A stretch of 42,777 nt of DNA from Nocardia vinacea NBRC 16497 (lineage in GTDB: Bacteria; Actinomycetota; Actinomycetes; Mycobacteriales; Mycobacteriaceae): NCBI RefSeq assembly GCF_000308835.1, contig NZ_BAGN01000026.1, positions 1 through 42,777 on the forward strand, written 5' to 3'. Made by a program: the position numbers and the translations under genes. This document shows, one piece after another, positions 7,730-18,194 of the stretch (position 1 is its first letter; each line of letters starts with the position of its first letter). The notes beneath the pieces are model-generated. The model did not search any database, had not been told where the DNA came from, and saw nothing but the letters and a program-made list of their open reading frames with translations.

Positions 7730-9028
7730 ATGCCCGTTTCCTCTACCGCTGCCACGGCCGCCGGGTTGTGCGCCTTCATCGACGATTCACCGTCGCCGTT
7801 CCACGTATGCCGGACGGTCGCGCGGGAACTGGACGCCCACGGCTTCACCCCGCTCGCGGAGTCGGCGCCGTGGCCATCGGATGGGCCGAGCCGCCATTAC
7901 GTCGTGCGCGGCGGTTCGCTGGTCGCGTGGGCGACAGCCGATTCCGCCGGTGTGACGCCGTTCCGGGTGGTCGGTGCGCATACCGACAGTCCGAATCTGC
8001 GGGTGAAGCAGTATCCGGATCTGGCAGCGGTGGGATGGCAGCTGGTCGGGTTGGAGCCCTACGGCGGTGCCTGGCTGAATTCGTGGCTGGACCGGGAACT
8101 CGGCATTTCCGGGCGACTCAGCGTGCGCGACGGAAATGCGGTGCGCGACCAGCTGGTTCGCATCGATGATCCGATTCTGCGGGTGCCGCAGCTGGCCATC
8201 CACCTGTCGGAGGACCGCCGGGGGGTCACCCTGGACCCGCAGCGGCACGTCAATGCGATCTGGGGTCTGGGTGCGCAGCCGCGATCGTTCCTCGAATTCG
8301 TCGCCGAATATGCCGAGGTCGATCCGCACGCGGTGCTCGGCTGGGAGCTGATGACCCACGATCTGGCACCGAGCCGGTTGGTGGGTCGCGACCGCGATCT
8401 GGTGAGCGCGCCGCGCCTGGACAACCAGGGCACGTGCTACGCCGGATTGCACGCCTTCCTCGCGGCGATCGCGGAACCCGGTGCGGCCATTCCGGTTTTG
8501 GCGATGTTCGATCACGAGGAGGTCGGCAGTCAGTCCGATCGCGGCGCGCAGTCCGATCTGCTGCCGACGGTGCTCGAGCGCATCGTGCTCGCACGCGGCG
8601 GTGGCCGCGCCGAATACCTGGCCGCGCTGGCCGGATCCGTCTGCGCCTCCGGCGATATGGCGCATGCGACGCATCCCAACTACCCGGACCGGCATGAGCC
8701 CGCACACCGCATCGAGGTCAACGGCGGTCCGGTGCTCAAGGTCAACCAGAATCTGCGCTACGCAACGGATGCGGCAGGTGCGGGTGCCTTCGCCCTGGCC
8801 TGCGCCCAGGCCGAGGTCCCGCTACAGCGCTACGTGCACCGAGCCGATCTGCCCTGCGGCTCCACCATCGGCCCGATGACCGCCGCTCGCACCGGCATGC
8901 CCACCGTCGATGTCGGCGCCGCGCAACTGGCAATGCATTCGGCCCGCGAAATCATGGGCGCGGCAGATGTTTCGGCCTACGCCGCCGCCTTGGCCGCCTT
9001 CCTCACACCTACACTGCTCGACCGGTAG
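7730..9028 (+). CDS. pepC: M18-family aminopeptidase
   Basis: A 432-residue zinc aminopeptidase of family M18 (aspartyl aminopeptidase group), acting on N-terminal residues of peptides in the cytoplasm. Key residues are visible: H84 and D86 in [13 protein letters not shown], the LDNQGTCY aspartate near 227, the catalytic and metal glutamates in [13 protein letters not shown] near 261-262, and the HPNY and CGSTIGP signatures of the C-terminal half. The start chosen gives [20 protein letters not shown], the usual M18 N terminus; the longer frame back to 7613 is not conserved-looking. TAGGAT 7 nt upstream suggests leaderless translation. The mycobacterial orthologue, annotated pepC (Rv0800), also lies between purQ and purL. 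Confidence 0.92.
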   Translation: MPVSSTAATAAGLCAFIDDSPSPFHVCRTVARELDAHGFTPLAESAPWPSDGPSRHYVVRGGSLVAWATADSAGVTPFRVVGAHTDSPNLRVKQYPDLAAVGWQLVGLEPYGGAWLNSWLDRELGISGRLSVRDGNAVRDQLVRIDDPILRVPQLAIHLSEDRRGVTLDPQRHVNAIWGLGAQPRSFLEFVAEYAEVDPHAVLGWELMTHDLAPSRLVGRDRDLVSAPRLDNQGTCYAGLHAFLAAIAEPGAAIPVLAMFDHEEVGSQSDRGAQSDLLPTVLERIVLARGGGRAEYLAALAGSVCASGDMAHATHPNYPDRHEPAHRIEVNGGPVLKVNQNLRYATDAAGAGAFALACAQAEVPLQRYVHRADLPCGSTIGPMTAARTGMPTVDVGAAQLAMHSAREIMGAADVSAYAAALAAFLTPTLLDR

Positions 9029-9030
9029 GT

Positions 9031-9111
9031 GCTGCGGAACTCCGCAGCCCGTATTCCTCATGGGCGCTCACCGAACTCGCCGAGCCGGTATGGCTCGCAG
9101 ATCGGCGAGTT
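9031..9111. terminator. Two hairpins between convergent genes
   Basis: The first hairpin (GCTGCGGA at 9031-9038 with TCCGCAGC at 9041-9048) follows the aminopeptidase stop directly. The second has 10-bp arms (9074-9083 with 9102-9111) that enclose a smaller GAGCC/GGCTC hairpin (9082-9096), sharing two bases with the outer left arm. Together they can stop transcription from both sides. Bases 9112-9226 show no other feature. Confidence 0.55.
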
Positions 9112-9226
9112 GTGCTGCGACACTCTCGAGTGGGTCCTGAGCATCGAAGTAGGCCGTGGCAGGTCCGGCGCCAACCGCGACTTCGGCAGCAGGCCCGTCC
9201 GTGCAGGCGGAGCGGGCGACCGCCGA

Positions 9227-10522
9227 TCAAACTGCGGCGCTGGATGTCTCGGGGGTTTTGGTCGGGTGGTTGGTGATGACGGCGACCACGAATATCGCCA
9301 AGGTGGCGAGAACGTAACTGCTGCCGATGATCTGCTGCCACCAGGCCCAGCCGAGTTCCAGGTCCTTCGAATGCGGCAGGAGCCATTGGGGGCCGATCAT
9401 GAACAGGACGGTGCAGGCGGCGACGGTGCCGATGAACCAGCGGTTGCGGGTGCCGCGGGCGATGGCGTCGGCGGCGACCAGGATGGCCGGGGCGATCCAA
9501 ACCCAGTGGTGTGACCAGGAAACCGGCGACACCAGCAACACCGCGGCAGCGTTGACCATCAGTGCGGCAACCTGCTGGCCCGCTTCGAGCAGTCGGCGCA
9601 TCCATACCGCCGCGAGGGCAATCGCGATGAGCGACAGTGTGATCCAGATCAGGGTGGCCAGGGAATCGGAGACGCCGAGGCGGAAGGCCATGCCCTTGAT
9701 CGACTGATTGCCCGCGAAATACGGCGGGCCGATGCGGCCGGTATCGGCCAGGGTGTGGAACCAGTATTCGGCCGAATCGCTCGGGAACAGCAGAAATCCG
9801 AGTCCGACCGCGACGATCGCGGAGACGATCAGCGTGCCCGCCGCCTTCCAATCCCGGCGTAGCAGGAAGTACAGCAGATATCCGGCCGGAATCAATTTCA
9901 CCGAGACCGCGATGCCGATGAGCATGCCGCGCGGCCAGAACGGTTTGCGGACAAGACAATCCATGGCGACCGCGGCCATCAGGACCAGATTGATCTGGCC
10001 GAAGCCGAAGGTGGCCCGGATCGGTTCGGACGTCTGCGCCACCGCGACCATACCGATGACCAGCGCCAGCACGGTCCGCCGCTCGAGGGTCGGGCGCAGC
10101 CGCGCGAGCACCAGCCAGAGCGTGATGCCGAGGCTGAGCACCGAGGTGGCGGTCACCAGCACCTCGGCCAGCGGCAGCGGCATCAGCGCGAGCGGTGCGA
10201 AGAACAGGGCGGCCAGCGGGGGATAGGTGAACGGCAGTCCGATTCCCTCGACCGGAGGCATCGGTCCGTACAACTCGCCGTCGTCGAGCCACACACGCGC
10301 ACCGTTGCGATAGACCTGGAGATCGATATATCCGTTCCACCAGTGCACCACCAGCGAGACGATGGCCGACACGGCGAACATCGCCACGGCGATCAGCAGC
10401 CAGCGCACCTGCGGGTTCGACAATGAGAATCGCGGCGAGATGTCCGAGTCGGCTTCGAGCCGGATGTCCTGCGTGGTGACGGGCTGCTCGGCCGGATCCG
10501 CAACCCCCGATCGATCGTTCAC
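9227..10522 (-). CDS. GT87 (DUF2029) polyprenol-phosphate-mannose-dependent glycosyltransferase-like membrane protein
   Basis: A 431-residue integral membrane protein with about ten hydrophobic segments, of glycosyltransferase family 87 (GT-C fold). It carries the family's first-loop aspartate D67 in [11 protein letters not shown], followed by [34 protein letters not shown] and a SHHWVW motif. Mycobacterial members such as PimE use polyprenol-phosphate-mannose on the outer face of the membrane to extend phosphatidylinositol mannosides or lipoarabinomannan; this protein probably mannosylates an envelope lipid, but its acceptor is unknown. The GTG at 10522 is favoured because TACTCT lies 6 nt upstream. 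A very long open frame continues upstream antisense to purL and is not coding. Confidence 0.8.
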   Translation of the reverse strand: MNDRSGVADPAEQPVTTQDIRLEADSDISPRFSLSNPQVRWLLIAVAMFAVSAIVSLVVHWWNGYIDLQVYRNGARVWLDDGELYGPMPPVEGIGLPFTYPPLAALFFAPLALMPLPLAEVLVTATSVLSLGITLWLVLARLRPTLERRTVLALVIGMVAVAQTSEPIRATFGFGQINLVLMAAVAMDCLVRKPFWPRGMLIGIAVSVKLIPAGYLLYFLLRRDWKAAGTLIVSAIVAVGLGFLLFPSDSAEYWFHTLADTGRIGPPYFAGNQSIKGMAFRLGVSDSLATLIWITLSLIAIALAAVWMRRLLEAGQQVAALMVNAAAVLLVSPVSWSHHWVWIAPAILVAADAIARGTRNRWFIGTVAACTVLFMIGPQWLLPHSKDLELGWAWWQQIIGSSYVLATLAIFVVAVITNHPTKTPETSSAAV

Positions 10523-10528
10523 CGCCAA

Positions 10529-10534
10529 AGAGTA
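10529..10534 (-). promoter_or_regulatory. -10 element, leaderless GT87 gene
   Basis: TACTCT on the minus strand fits TANNNT and ends 6 nt before the GTG start, the spacing expected when transcription begins at the start codon. No convincing -35 hexamer is present, which is common for such promoters. Confidence 0.45.
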
Positions 10535-10699
10535 GCGGTTGCGAGCTCCCGCGATGTGTGCCGACCCGAGGCATCCACGCCCGAAAACCGGCGATCCGGA
10601 AGACCGGTCGATGCGACCGGTCGCCCATCGAGGGCCACGGCTAAACTTCATGGCGAATCCCCAGCTTCGCGCTCCGGCCCGAAAGGACCCTGGTACTCC

Positions 10700-12994
10700 G
10701 TGACTCCGCAGGTCGACACCGTCAGCGCAGCCGCAGCAACTCCCGACGCCCCGCAGCCGTACAAGGAGCTCGGTCTCAAGGACGACGAGTACGCGCGGAT
10801 CAAGGAAATCCTCGGCCGTCGGCCGACCGACGCCGAACTGGCGATGTATTCGGTGATGTGGAGCGAGCACTGCTCCTACAAGTCCTCGAAGGTGCATCTG
10901 CGCTACTTCGGCGAGACCACCACCGACGAGATGAAGTCCGCGATGCTCGCCGGCATCGGTGAGAACGCGGGCGTCGTCGATATCGGCGAGGGCTGGGCGG
11001 TCACTTTCAAGGTGGAGAGCCACAACCACCCCTCCTATGTGGAGCCGTATCAGGGTGCGGCCACCGGTGTCGGCGGCATCGTGCGCGACATCATGGCCAT
11101 GGGCGCGCGGCCCATCGCGGTAATGGATCAGCTGCGCTTCGGTGCGGCGGACGCGGCCGACACCCGGCGCGTGGTCGACGGTGTGGTGCGCGGTGTCGGC
11201 GGCTACGGCAACTCGCTCGGCCTGCCGAATGTCGGCGGCGAGACCGTTTTCGATGCCTCCTACCAAGGAAATCCACTGGTCAACGCGCTGTGCGCGGGTG
11301 TCATGCGGGTCGAGGATCTGCATCTGGCCTTCGCCTCCGGCGCGGGCAACAAGATCATTCTGTTCGGCGCGCGCACCGGCCTCGACGGCATCGGCGGTGT
11401 TTCGGTGCTGGCCTCGGACACCTTCTCCGGTGACGAATCCGGTACCGGCCGCAAGAAGCTGCCGAGCGTCCAGGTCGGCGACCCGTTCGCCGAGAAGGTG
11501 CTCATCGAGTGCTGTCTCGAGCTGTACGCGGCCAAGCTGGTGGTCGGCATCCAGGACCTCGGTGGCGCCGGATTGTCCTGTGCCACTTCCGAACTCGCGG
11601 CCGCAGGCGACGGCGGCATGCATATCGACCTGACCAAAGTGCCGCTGCGCGCCAAGGGGATGACCCCGGCCGAGGTGCTCTCCAGCGAATCGCAGGAGCG
11701 CATGTGCGCGGTGGTCATGCCGGAGAATGTGGACGCGTTCATGGCCGTCTGCCACAAGTGGGATGTGCTGGCCACGGTCATCGGTGAGGTCACCGAGGGC
11801 GACCGGCTGGTGATCAGCTGGCACGGCGAGACCGTTGTCGATGTGCCGCCGCGCACCGTCGCACATCAGGGCCCGGTGTACGAGCGCCCGGTGCAGCGAC
11901 CGGATTTCCAGGACGCGCTCATCGCCGACACTCCGGACACGCTGCCCCGGCCGAAGACTCCGGACGAATTGCGCGCCACCGTATTGCAGATGGTCGCCAG
12001 CCCGCAGCTGTGCAGCCGCCGGTGGATCACCGAGCAGTACGACCGCTACGTCCGCGGCAATACCGTGCTCGCCGAAAATGCCGACGCGGGTGTCATCCGG
12101 ATCGACGAGGAGACCGGCCGCGGCATTGCGCTCGCCACCGACGCGTCCGGCCGCTACACCAAGCTCGACCCCTACACCGGCGCGCAGCTCGCGCTGGCCG
12201 AGGCCTACCGCAATGTGGCCACCACCGGCGCGACGCCGAAGGCCGTCACCAACTGCCTCAACTTCGGCTCTCCGGAGGATCCGGGCGTCATGTGGCAGTT
12301 CCAGCAGGCGGTGCGCGGTCTCGCGGACGGCTGTGTGGCCCTCGGCATTCCGGTCACCGGCGGCAATGTCAGCTTCTACAACCAGACCGGTCAGGACGCC
12401 ATCCTGCCGACCCCGGTGGTCGGCGTGCTCGGCGTCATCGACGATGTGCACCGGCGCATCCCGACCGGACTCGGGCTGGAGCCGGGCGAGACGCTGATCC
12501 TGCTCGGCGAGACCGCCGACGAATTCGGCGGCTCGATCTGGTCGCAGGTAACCCACGATCATCTCGGCGGTGTGCCGCCCAAGGTCGACTTCGCCCGCGA
12601 GCAGCTGCTCGCGGAGGTGCTGACATCGGGTTCGCGCGACGGCATGATCAGTGCGGCGCACGACCTTTCCGAGGGCGGTCTGATCCAGACCGTGGTCGAG
12701 GCCGCGCTGGCCGGCGAAACCGGTTGCCGCATCCTGCTTCCCGAGGGTTCGGATCCGTTCGTGCAGCTGTTCTCCGAATCGGCGGGCCGGGTGCTCGTCG
12801 CGGTGCCGCGCTCGGAGGAGACCCGCTTCACCAAGATGTGCACCGCGCGCGAATTGCCGTGGGTGCGCATCGGTGTGGTCGATCAGGGTTCGGATTCCGT
12901 CGAGGTGCAGGGCCAGTTCTCGATTACTCTGGCCGACCTGCGCGAGGCGCACGAGGGCACGCTGCCGAAGCTGTTCGGGGCCAGTGCCGTTTGA
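10700..12994 (+). CDS. purL: Phosphoribosylformylglycinamidine synthase subunit PurL
   Basis: A 764-residue small-type PurL, the ATP-dependent catalytic subunit of FGAM synthetase. It shows the active-site SEHCSYKSS (H57), [21 protein letters not shown] region (107-127), internal duplication typical of the AIRS/PurM fold (second half from about 440), and [10 protein letters not shown] in the C-terminal half. Length agrees with the mycobacterial enzyme. The GTG start at 10700 follows an AAAGGA site; the frame is open further upstream, but residues there are not PurL-like. The stop overlaps the TTG start of the next gene (TTGA). It works with PurS and PurQ encoded about 5.6 kb upstream, so expression must be coordinated across separate transcripts. 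Confidence 0.96.
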   Translation: MTPQVDTVSAAAATPDAPQPYKELGLKDDEYARIKEILGRRPTDAELAMYSVMWSEHCSYKSSKVHLRYFGETTTDEMKSAMLAGIGENAGVVDIGEGWAVTFKVESHNHPSYVEPYQGAATGVGGIVRDIMAMGARPIAVMDQLRFGAADAADTRRVVDGVVRGVGGYGNSLGLPNVGGETVFDASYQGNPLVNALCAGVMRVEDLHLAFASGAGNKIILFGARTGLDGIGGVSVLASDTFSGDESGTGRKKLPSVQVGDPFAEKVLIECCLELYAAKLVVGIQDLGGAGLSCATSELAAAGDGGMHIDLTKVPLRAKGMTPAEVLSSESQERMCAVVMPENVDAFMAVCHKWDVLATVIGEVTEGDRLVISWHGETVVDVPPRTVAHQGPVYERPVQRPDFQDALIADTPDTLPRPKTPDELRATVLQMVASPQLCSRRWITEQYDRYVRGNTVLAENADAGVIRIDEETGRGIALATDASGRYTKLDPYTGAQLALAEAYRNVATTGATPKAVTNCLNFGSPEDPGVMWQFQQAVRGLADGCVALGIPVTGGNVSFYNQTGQDAILPTPVVGVLGVIDDVHRRIPTGLGLEPGETLILLGETADEFGGSIWSQVTHDHLGGVPPKVDFAREQLLAEVLTSGSRDGMISAAHDLSEGGLIQTVVEAALAGETGCRILLPEGSDPFVQLFSESAGRVLVAVPRSEETRFTKMCTARELPWVRIGVVDQGSDSVEVQGQFSITLADLREAHEGTLPKLFGASAV

Positions 12995-14769
12995 GCGCGC
13001 CGGAGGCTGGTGAAGTCTCGGCAGTCCTACGCGGGGGCGTCGGCACGCTTGTCGGCGCCGTCGAGCGTTTCTTCCATCCGAATTACGTCGGCCTCATCGT
13101 GGCCACGGTGTTCTTCGGCTGGTCGCTGACACCCTCACTGCTGCCACGGGATTGGCTGTTCGAGGGGCTGGTCAGTGGGATCAATGCGGCCATCGGCTAC
13201 GGCGTCGGCTGTCTGTTCGACTGGGTTTACCGCAAGTGGTTGCGGAAACCGTTGCGCCGCAAGGTCGCTCAGTTGCCGCCTACGGTCACGCGGGCGTGGG
13301 CGAAGCGGCCGAAGTGGCTGTCAGGTGCGGTCAAGACCACGATTGTGCTCACCTGTCTCGGCGTCGCCGTTTTCCTGCTGGTCGAATCGGCCCGCTGGCA
13401 GCGCGAAATCACCGCGCTCATGGGCATGGAACCCACGACGACTTCCGGCTTCCTGCGCACCGGCGCAATGAGCGCGCTGGTCGGCGCGATCGTCATCGCG
13501 GTTTTCCGGACATTGCGGCGGCTTGTCCGTTCGATCGCATTCGAGCTGATCAAGCGCGCCCACTTTCCGCGCCAATTGGCCGTGCCGACCGGTGTGCTCA
13601 TCGTGGTCGTCGCGGCAGTGCTGCTGTTCAATGGCGTGCTCACCAAAGTTTTCTTCGACGTGGCGAATTCGGCGTTCAGCGTGCGCAATAGCCACACCTC
13701 ACCGAATGCCGTACAGCCACAGTTGCCGGAACGCTCCGGCAGTCCGAATTCGCTGGCGGCCTGGGACACGCTCGGTTCCGAGGGCCGCTGGTTCGTCTCC
13801 TTCGTGCCGACTGCCGCCGATATCAGCCAGGTCACCGGAAAGCCGGCGCGCGAACCTATTCGGGTCTACGCCGGATTGGAATCGGCCGACGGGCCGGAAG
13901 CACAGGCCGAATTGGTCGCGGCGGAGTTGGAGCGCACTAAGGCATTCGAGCGCAAGGTGCTGGTCGTCGTGACGACGACGGGCACCGGCTGGGTCGATTC
14001 GTCCAGCGCCGAATCCATCGAGCTGATGTACGACGGTGACACCGCGATTGCCGCGACCCAGTACTCCTATCTGCCGAGTGTGCTGTCGTTCCTATCCGAT
14101 AAGGACAAGGCCACCCAGATGGGAAAGCTGGTCTTCGACAAGGTTTATGAGCACTGGTCGGCCCGGCCGAAGGAAGCGCGGCCCAAGCTGCTCGTCTACG
14201 GCGAGAGCCTGGGATCCCAGGGCTCCGAAGGTGCTTTCACCGGCCTGGCCGACATCCGTTCGAAGACCGACGGCGTGCTGTGGGTCGGACCGCCGAATTC
14301 CAACCGGCTGTGGAGTGAATTCACCGCCCGCCGTGATCCGGGCACACCGGAGACCCTGCCGACCTATGCCGACGGACTGGTGGTGCGTTTCTCCGACAGC
14401 CGCGCCGACCTGTGGAAGCCTGGGGACAATTGGCTGCCGCCGCGCATCGCCTATCTGCAGCACGCCTCCGATCCCGTGGTCTGGTGGTCGGCGGATCTGC
14501 TGTTCAGCGAACCGGATTGGCTGCGCGAACCGCGCGGTCCCGATGTGTCGTCGCGGATGGCGTGGTATCCGATCGTCACGTTCTGGCAGGTCGCCGCGGA
14601 TCTGCCCCGAGCGCAGAGCGTCAGCGACGGACACGGGCACAACTACGGCAACCTGGTATTGGATGCGTGGGCCGCGATCGCGCAGCCGCCGGACTGGTCG
14701 GCCGATCTGGCGGATCGGATCCGGAACTATCTGGCCATCTCCTCGGCCCGTGAGCACCAGCTGAAATAA
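12991..14769 (+). CDS. Alpha/beta-hydrolase family membrane protein (Abhydrolase_9, DUF2319), copy 1
   Basis: A 592-residue protein with an N-terminal membrane part and a C-terminal alpha/beta-hydrolase domain. Hydrophobic segments are near residues 32-50, 112-131, 160-172 and 198-214. The hydrolase domain starts at about 285 ([15 protein letters not shown]). The nucleophile elbow is GESLG with S406, and the C-terminal DGHGHNYG likely carries the catalytic histidine. The TTG start at 12991 overlaps the purL stop by TTGA, and no better start lies before the first membrane segment, so it is probably translated by coupling to purL. It is strongly similar to the gene at 15418. The reaction is unknown; an envelope lipid or ester is a guess. 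Confidence 0.82.
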   Translation: MSAPEAGEVSAVLRGGVGTLVGAVERFFHPNYVGLIVATVFFGWSLTPSLLPRDWLFEGLVSGINAAIGYGVGCLFDWVYRKWLRKPLRRKVAQLPPTVTRAWAKRPKWLSGAVKTTIVLTCLGVAVFLLVESARWQREITALMGMEPTTTSGFLRTGAMSALVGAIVIAVFRTLRRLVRSIAFELIKRAHFPRQLAVPTGVLIVVVAAVLLFNGVLTKVFFDVANSAFSVRNSHTSPNAVQPQLPERSGSPNSLAAWDTLGSEGRWFVSFVPTAADISQVTGKPAREPIRVYAGLESADGPEAQAELVAAELERTKAFERKVLVVVTTTGTGWVDSSSAESIELMYDGDTAIAATQYSYLPSVLSFLSDKDKATQMGKLVFDKVYEHWSARPKEARPKLLVYGESLGSQGSEGAFTGLADIRSKTDGVLWVGPPNSNRLWSEFTARRDPGTPETLPTYADGLVVRFSDSRADLWKPGDNWLPPRIAYLQHASDPVVWWSADLLFSEPDWLREPRGPDVSSRMAWYPIVTFWQVAADLPRAQSVSDGHGHNYGNLVLDAWAAIAQPPDWSADLADRIRNYLAISSAREHQLK

Positions 14770-14774
14770 GCACC

Positions 14775-14819
14775 CACCTGGGCGGGCCCGAACCCCTCGT
14801 TGCCGGACTCGCCCAGGTG
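14775..14819. terminator. Bidirectional hairpin between convergent genes
   Basis: A perfect 10-bp stem (14775-14784 with 14810-14819) and a 25-nt loop lie six bases after the hydrolase stop and seven bases beyond the end of the convergent YiaA-type gene. Confidence 0.6.
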
Positions 14820-14826
14820 CGCGCCG

Positions 14827-15117
14827 TCAGGCGACGGATTTGAACGGGTCGTGCTCCGCCATCAGCTTTTCCATCCGCGCCTCGTCCAAGCGGCGGCTGA
14901 TGCTCGCCGATTCCTGTTGGTCGCGAACGACCTTCGCCAGGGTGAAGGCGCTCGACACCAGAAACAGCACGGACATGCCGAGGAAGCCGCGCTGTGCGAT
15001 ATCGAGAGGCAGGTAGAAGATGCCGACGCCGGTCCCGAAGAAGCTGACGCCGAACGCGATCGCGGCTTGCGCGAGGAAGGCCGAAGAGGTCTTCGGCCGG
15101 GCGTTGGGATTGGTCAT
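14827..15117 (-). CDS. YiaA/YiaB-family two-helix inner membrane protein
   Basis: A 96-residue protein with two transmembrane helices: residues 13-35 (SFFGTGVGIFYLPL region) and 44-63 (GFLGMSVLFLVSSAFTLAKV). A charged tail with LAKVVRDQQES follows, the hallmark of the YiaA/YiaB domain. The ATG at 15117 gives the usual compact length; longer upstream frames are unsupported. Function of the family is unknown. It sits between two paralogous alpha/beta-hydrolase genes, on the opposite strand. Confidence 0.82.
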   Translation of the reverse strand: MTNPNARPKTSSAFLAQAAIAFGVSFFGTGVGIFYLPLDIAQRGFLGMSVLFLVSSAFTLAKVVRDQQESASISRRLDEARMEKLMAEHDPFKSVA

Positions 15118-15417
15118 GGCATGAAGTCTGCTGATTCGGCGCGCTGCGCAACCGCGTACAACTACTCGAGCGCGTTGGGTGATTGCCGGACGTCGCGGTA
15201 AGTGACAGTGCCGCTGGATGATTCGCGAATCGAGTCGGCTGAGTCGGTGGAGCGGCCGTGTGATCTGTGTCGGCAATACCGCGTGGCGCTGTGGGCGACA
15301 CACCCGTCGACCCGAGTGCACCCGCATACTGTTCGGGTGATGATCGCTACGGACCTGTCGACGCCCGTGCCCGATCCGAACCGCCACGATCCGGGCATCG
15401 CGCCGTCGCGCTGACCG
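15118..15417. other. Divergent intergenic region with two inverted repeats
   Basis: These 300 bp separate the YiaA-type gene from the second hydrolase gene and hold no credible gene. Visible structure: a perfect 12-bp palindrome GATTCGCGAATC (15220-15231), and CACCCG-N9-CGGGTG (15319-15339). Either could be a regulator site for the divergent genes; no promoter hexamers are convincing. Confidence 0.3.
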
Positions 15418-17166
15418 ATGCTCGAAACCTCGACCACCCTGACGAAGCTGCGTGCGCGCGGCGTCATGGTCGTGCGGCGTGCCGAGGACATCATCGATCT
15501 GAACTATGTCGGGCTGGTCTTCGCGACGATCTTCTTCGCACTTTCGGTGACGCCGTCGCTGGTGCCGCGCGACTGGCTGTTCCAGGGCCTGATCAGCGGC
15601 ATCAATGCCGCGCTCGGCTACGGCCTCGGCTGCCTGTTGGAGTGGCTGTTCCGGCTCTGGGTCCGGCCGCGGCTGGCCAAGCTGCTGCGCGACCGGATTT
15701 CGCCGCCGACCTGGGTGCGCTATGCGGTGAAGTCCGCGATCCTGCTCACCGCCGCCGTCACCGCGGCCTTCATGCTGGTGCAGTCGGCCCGCTGGCAGCG
15801 CGAGATCACCGCGCTGATGGGCATGGAGGGCACCACCACCCCCGCGTATCTGCGCACGGGATTGCTCAGTATCGCGGTGGGGACCGGGGTGGTCGCGGTA
15901 TATCGGACGTTGCGCGAGATCATTCGATTCCTGGCCCGCCAGCTCAACCGCTGGGTGCGAGTGCCGCGCGAGCTGGCGCCATCGGCCGGATTCCTGGTTC
16001 TGGTGGTGCTGACCGTCACGGTGTTCAACGGCGTCGCCTCACGCGCCTTCTTCGCGGTGGCCAACTCGGCGTTCAGCGTGCAGAACGATCACACCTCGCC
16101 GAATGCGGTGCAGCCGCTGCAGCCGGAGCGCTCGGGCAGTCCGGCCTCGCTGGCGAAGTGGGATTCGCTCGGATTCGAGGGCCGCTGGTTCGTCTCGCAC
16201 GGTCCCTCCGCGGCCCGGATCACCTCGGTCACCGGGAAGCCCGCGCGCGAGCCGATCCGCGCCTATGTGGGTCTGGAGTCTGCGCAGAGCGGCGAGGCGC
16301 GGGCTGAGCTGGCGGTCTCCGAACTGGAGCGCACCGGCGCCTTCGACCGGAAGGTGCTGGTGGTGGTCACCACGACCGGGACCGGATGGGTGAATTCCAT
16401 GGCGGCCGGCGCCATCGAGTACATGTACGGCGGCGATTCCGCCATCGTGGCCTCGCAGTATTCGTATCTGCCCAGTGTGCTGTCCTTCCTCGCGGACCGC
16501 GGCAAGGCATCGGATGCGGGTAAGCAGCTGTTCGACGCGGTCTACCAGCATTGGTCGGCGCGGCCCGAGGGGGCGCGGCCGAAGCTGCTCGTGTACGGCG
16601 AGAGTCTGGGCTCGCAGGGCTCGGAGGCGGCCTTCGACGGACTCGCCGATCTGCGCTCCAAGGTCGACGGTGCGCTGTGGGTCGGGCCACCGAATTCGAA
16701 TCGATTGTGGGAGCAGTTCGTTTCGCGACGTGATCCCGGATCGCGCGAGGTCGAACCGCTGTACGCCGACGGCCTGGTGGTCCGATTCGCCTCCGACAGT
16801 GCCGATCTCGCGCGTCCGACCACCGAATGGCGGGCTCCGCGCATCGCCTATCTGCAGCACGCCTCCGACCCGATCGTCTGGTGGTCCTCGGATCTGATTT
16901 TCTCCCAACCGGATTGGCTCTCCGAACCGCGCGGCTCCGATGTGTCATCGCAGATGCGCTGGTGGCCGTTCGTCACGTTCTGGCAGGTCTCGTGTGACCT
17001 GTCCAATGCGCAGGGCGTCACCGACGGGCACGGGCACCGGTACGGCAGTCTGGTATTGGACGGCTGGATCGCCGTGGCGGCACCGCCGGATTGGACCGTG
17101 GAACAGTCCGACAAGATCCGGGCCCAGATCGAGGCCGCCGAGGACTACGAGCGCGAGATCAAATGA
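15418..17166 (+). CDS. Alpha/beta-hydrolase family membrane protein (Abhydrolase_9, DUF2319), copy 2
   Basis: A 582-residue paralogue of the gene at 12991. The shared blocks include [44 protein letters not shown], [11 protein letters not shown], the [10 protein letters not shown] nucleophile elbow (serine near 396), [12 protein letters not shown] and YADGLVVRF. Several N-terminal membrane segments precede the hydrolase domain. The ATG at 15418 is in a plausible position just before LNYVGLVFATIFF, with a weak ribosome site. The stop overlaps the start of the CPBP protease gene (ATGA), so the two proteins are co-translated. Having two copies in one locus suggests a local duplication later split by the YiaA-type gene. 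Substrate unknown. Confidence 0.83.
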   Translation: MLETSTTLTKLRARGVMVVRRAEDIIDLNYVGLVFATIFFALSVTPSLVPRDWLFQGLISGINAALGYGLGCLLEWLFRLWVRPRLAKLLRDRISPPTWVRYAVKSAILLTAAVTAAFMLVQSARWQREITALMGMEGTTTPAYLRTGLLSIAVGTGVVAVYRTLREIIRFLARQLNRWVRVPRELAPSAGFLVLVVLTVTVFNGVASRAFFAVANSAFSVQNDHTSPNAVQPLQPERSGSPASLAKWDSLGFEGRWFVSHGPSAARITSVTGKPAREPIRAYVGLESAQSGEARAELAVSELERTGAFDRKVLVVVTTTGTGWVNSMAAGAIEYMYGGDSAIVASQYSYLPSVLSFLADRGKASDAGKQLFDAVYQHWSARPEGARPKLLVYGESLGSQGSEAAFDGLADLRSKVDGALWVGPPNSNRLWEQFVSRRDPGSREVEPLYADGLVVRFASDSADLARPTTEWRAPRIAYLQHASDPIVWWSSDLIFSQPDWLSEPRGSDVSSQMRWWPFVTFWQVSCDLSNAQGVTDGHGHRYGSLVLDGWIAVAAPPDWTVEQSDKIRAQIEAAEDYEREIK

Positions 17167-17816
17167 CGTTTATCGGACGCGTTGCGAAAACTGCTGTCGC
17201 CGTTGGTATTCCATTGGCATGGAGCAATTGGCTATTGCCGCGCTCGAGGCTGGATCTGCGCGGCCGCACCGCAGCCAATGCCGGATTCGCGACTGGCTAC
17301 GCACTGGTATTTCGCGGCCGGCCGAACTGGTTGTCCGTGCGAGGGCTCGGTTACGGACTCGCCTCGGCGAGCGTGGTCGCCGCCGGTTATGGTGCGGCCG
17401 TTGCCATTCCGGCGCTGCGTGATCGTCTCGGTGGGTTCGCCGACCGGGCTCCGGACGTCCCGCTAGGTGAGTGGGTCGCGGTACATATCCCGATCGGCAC
17501 CGTCTACAGCGAGGAACTCATCTTCCGTGCCACACTGAACCCGTTGCTGGACAACGAGTTCGGACCCGGAGGCGGTGTGTTGATCGGAGCAGCTACGTTC
17601 GGCCTCTGGCACATCTATCCCGCACGCGCTGCGGGTGACAGCGTTCCGGCATCGATTGCCGCGACCGCAGCCGGTGGCCTCCTATTCGACCTGCTGCGCC
17701 GCCGCACCGACAGTGCCACAGCCCCCGCTCTGCTGCACTTCGCCATGAACGCCGGAGGTGCGCTTGCGCCGCGAATCGCCGCCCGGTTCGCCTCGGTTCG
17801 TGGCCGAAGCAACTGA
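17163..17816 (+). CDS. CPBP-family intramembrane metalloprotease
   Basis: A 217-residue multi-pass membrane protein with the three motifs of CPBP/Abi (Rce1-like) proteases: EELIFR (the EExxxR motif, about 118-123), FGLWHI (FxxxH, about 142-147) and HFAMNAGG near the C terminus. These glutamyl proteases cleave inside or at the membrane; bacterial roles include bacteriocin immunity and prenyl-protein processing, but most are uncharacterised. The ATG overlaps the stop of the upstream hydrolase (ATGA). The last eight codons and the stop lie inside the first unit of a 32-bp tandem repeat array, so array changes could alter the C terminus. Confidence 0.87.
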   Translation: MTFIGRVAKTAVAVGIPLAWSNWLLPRSRLDLRGRTAANAGFATGYALVFRGRPNWLSVRGLGYGLASASVVAAGYGAAVAIPALRDRLGGFADRAPDVPLGEWVAVHIPIGTVYSEELIFRATLNPLLDNEFGPGGGVLIGAATFGLWHIYPARAAGDSVPASIAATAAGGLLFDLLRRRTDSATAPALLHFAMNAGGALAPRIAARFASVRGRSN

Positions 17817-18048
17817 CTGCCGCATCGGCTTGTGTTCGGTGTGGCTGACCGCCGCGTCGGCTTGTGTTCGGTGCGACTGACCGCTGCGTCGGTTCGTGCC
17901 CGAAGCAGCTGACTTCCGCGTCGGTTCGTGTTCGGTGCAAGTGACTCCCGCCTCGGCTCGAGCTCGAAGCAGCTGACTTCCGCTTCGGTTCGTGCTCGGT
18001 GCAGCTGACTCGCATGTCGGCTTGTGCTCGATGCAGCTGCCCGCTCGA
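17793..18048 (+). repeat. 32-bp tandem repeat array, eight units
   Basis: Eight imperfect units of exactly 32 bp start at 17793, 17825, 17857, 17889, 17921, 17953, 17985 and 18017. The consensus is about TCGGYTCGTGYTCGRTGCAG followed by CTGACTSCCGCG. Units alternate between CGAAGCA and CGGTGCA variants. A degenerate ninth unit is discernible to about 18080. There are no unique spacers, so it is a minisatellite, not CRISPR. The first unit includes the stop codon of the CPBP gene. Because 32 is not a multiple of three, open frames appear on both strands by periodicity alone. Confidence 0.9.
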
Positions 18049-18194
18049 CTCGGCCCCGGCGCGCAACAGCTGATCGGCACATCTTCCGCACGCCACGGCA
18101 GTGCGGCTGCCGACAGAATGCGCCCCAGATGCGGGACCGGATCCAACCGACCGCTCCATCAGCATTGTCGGAGCCCAGCAGTAATCTCGGCACC

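Noticed and set aside
10523..12952. Very long minus-strand open frame opposite purL (over 800 codons)
   Set aside because: Its residues are a low-complexity shadow (His/Arg/Gly-rich) of purL codon usage at high GC; only the GT87 part below 10522 shows family motifs.
17793..18048. CRISPR array
   Set aside because: Units are contiguous 32-bp tandem repeats without unique spacers, and no cas genes are nearby.
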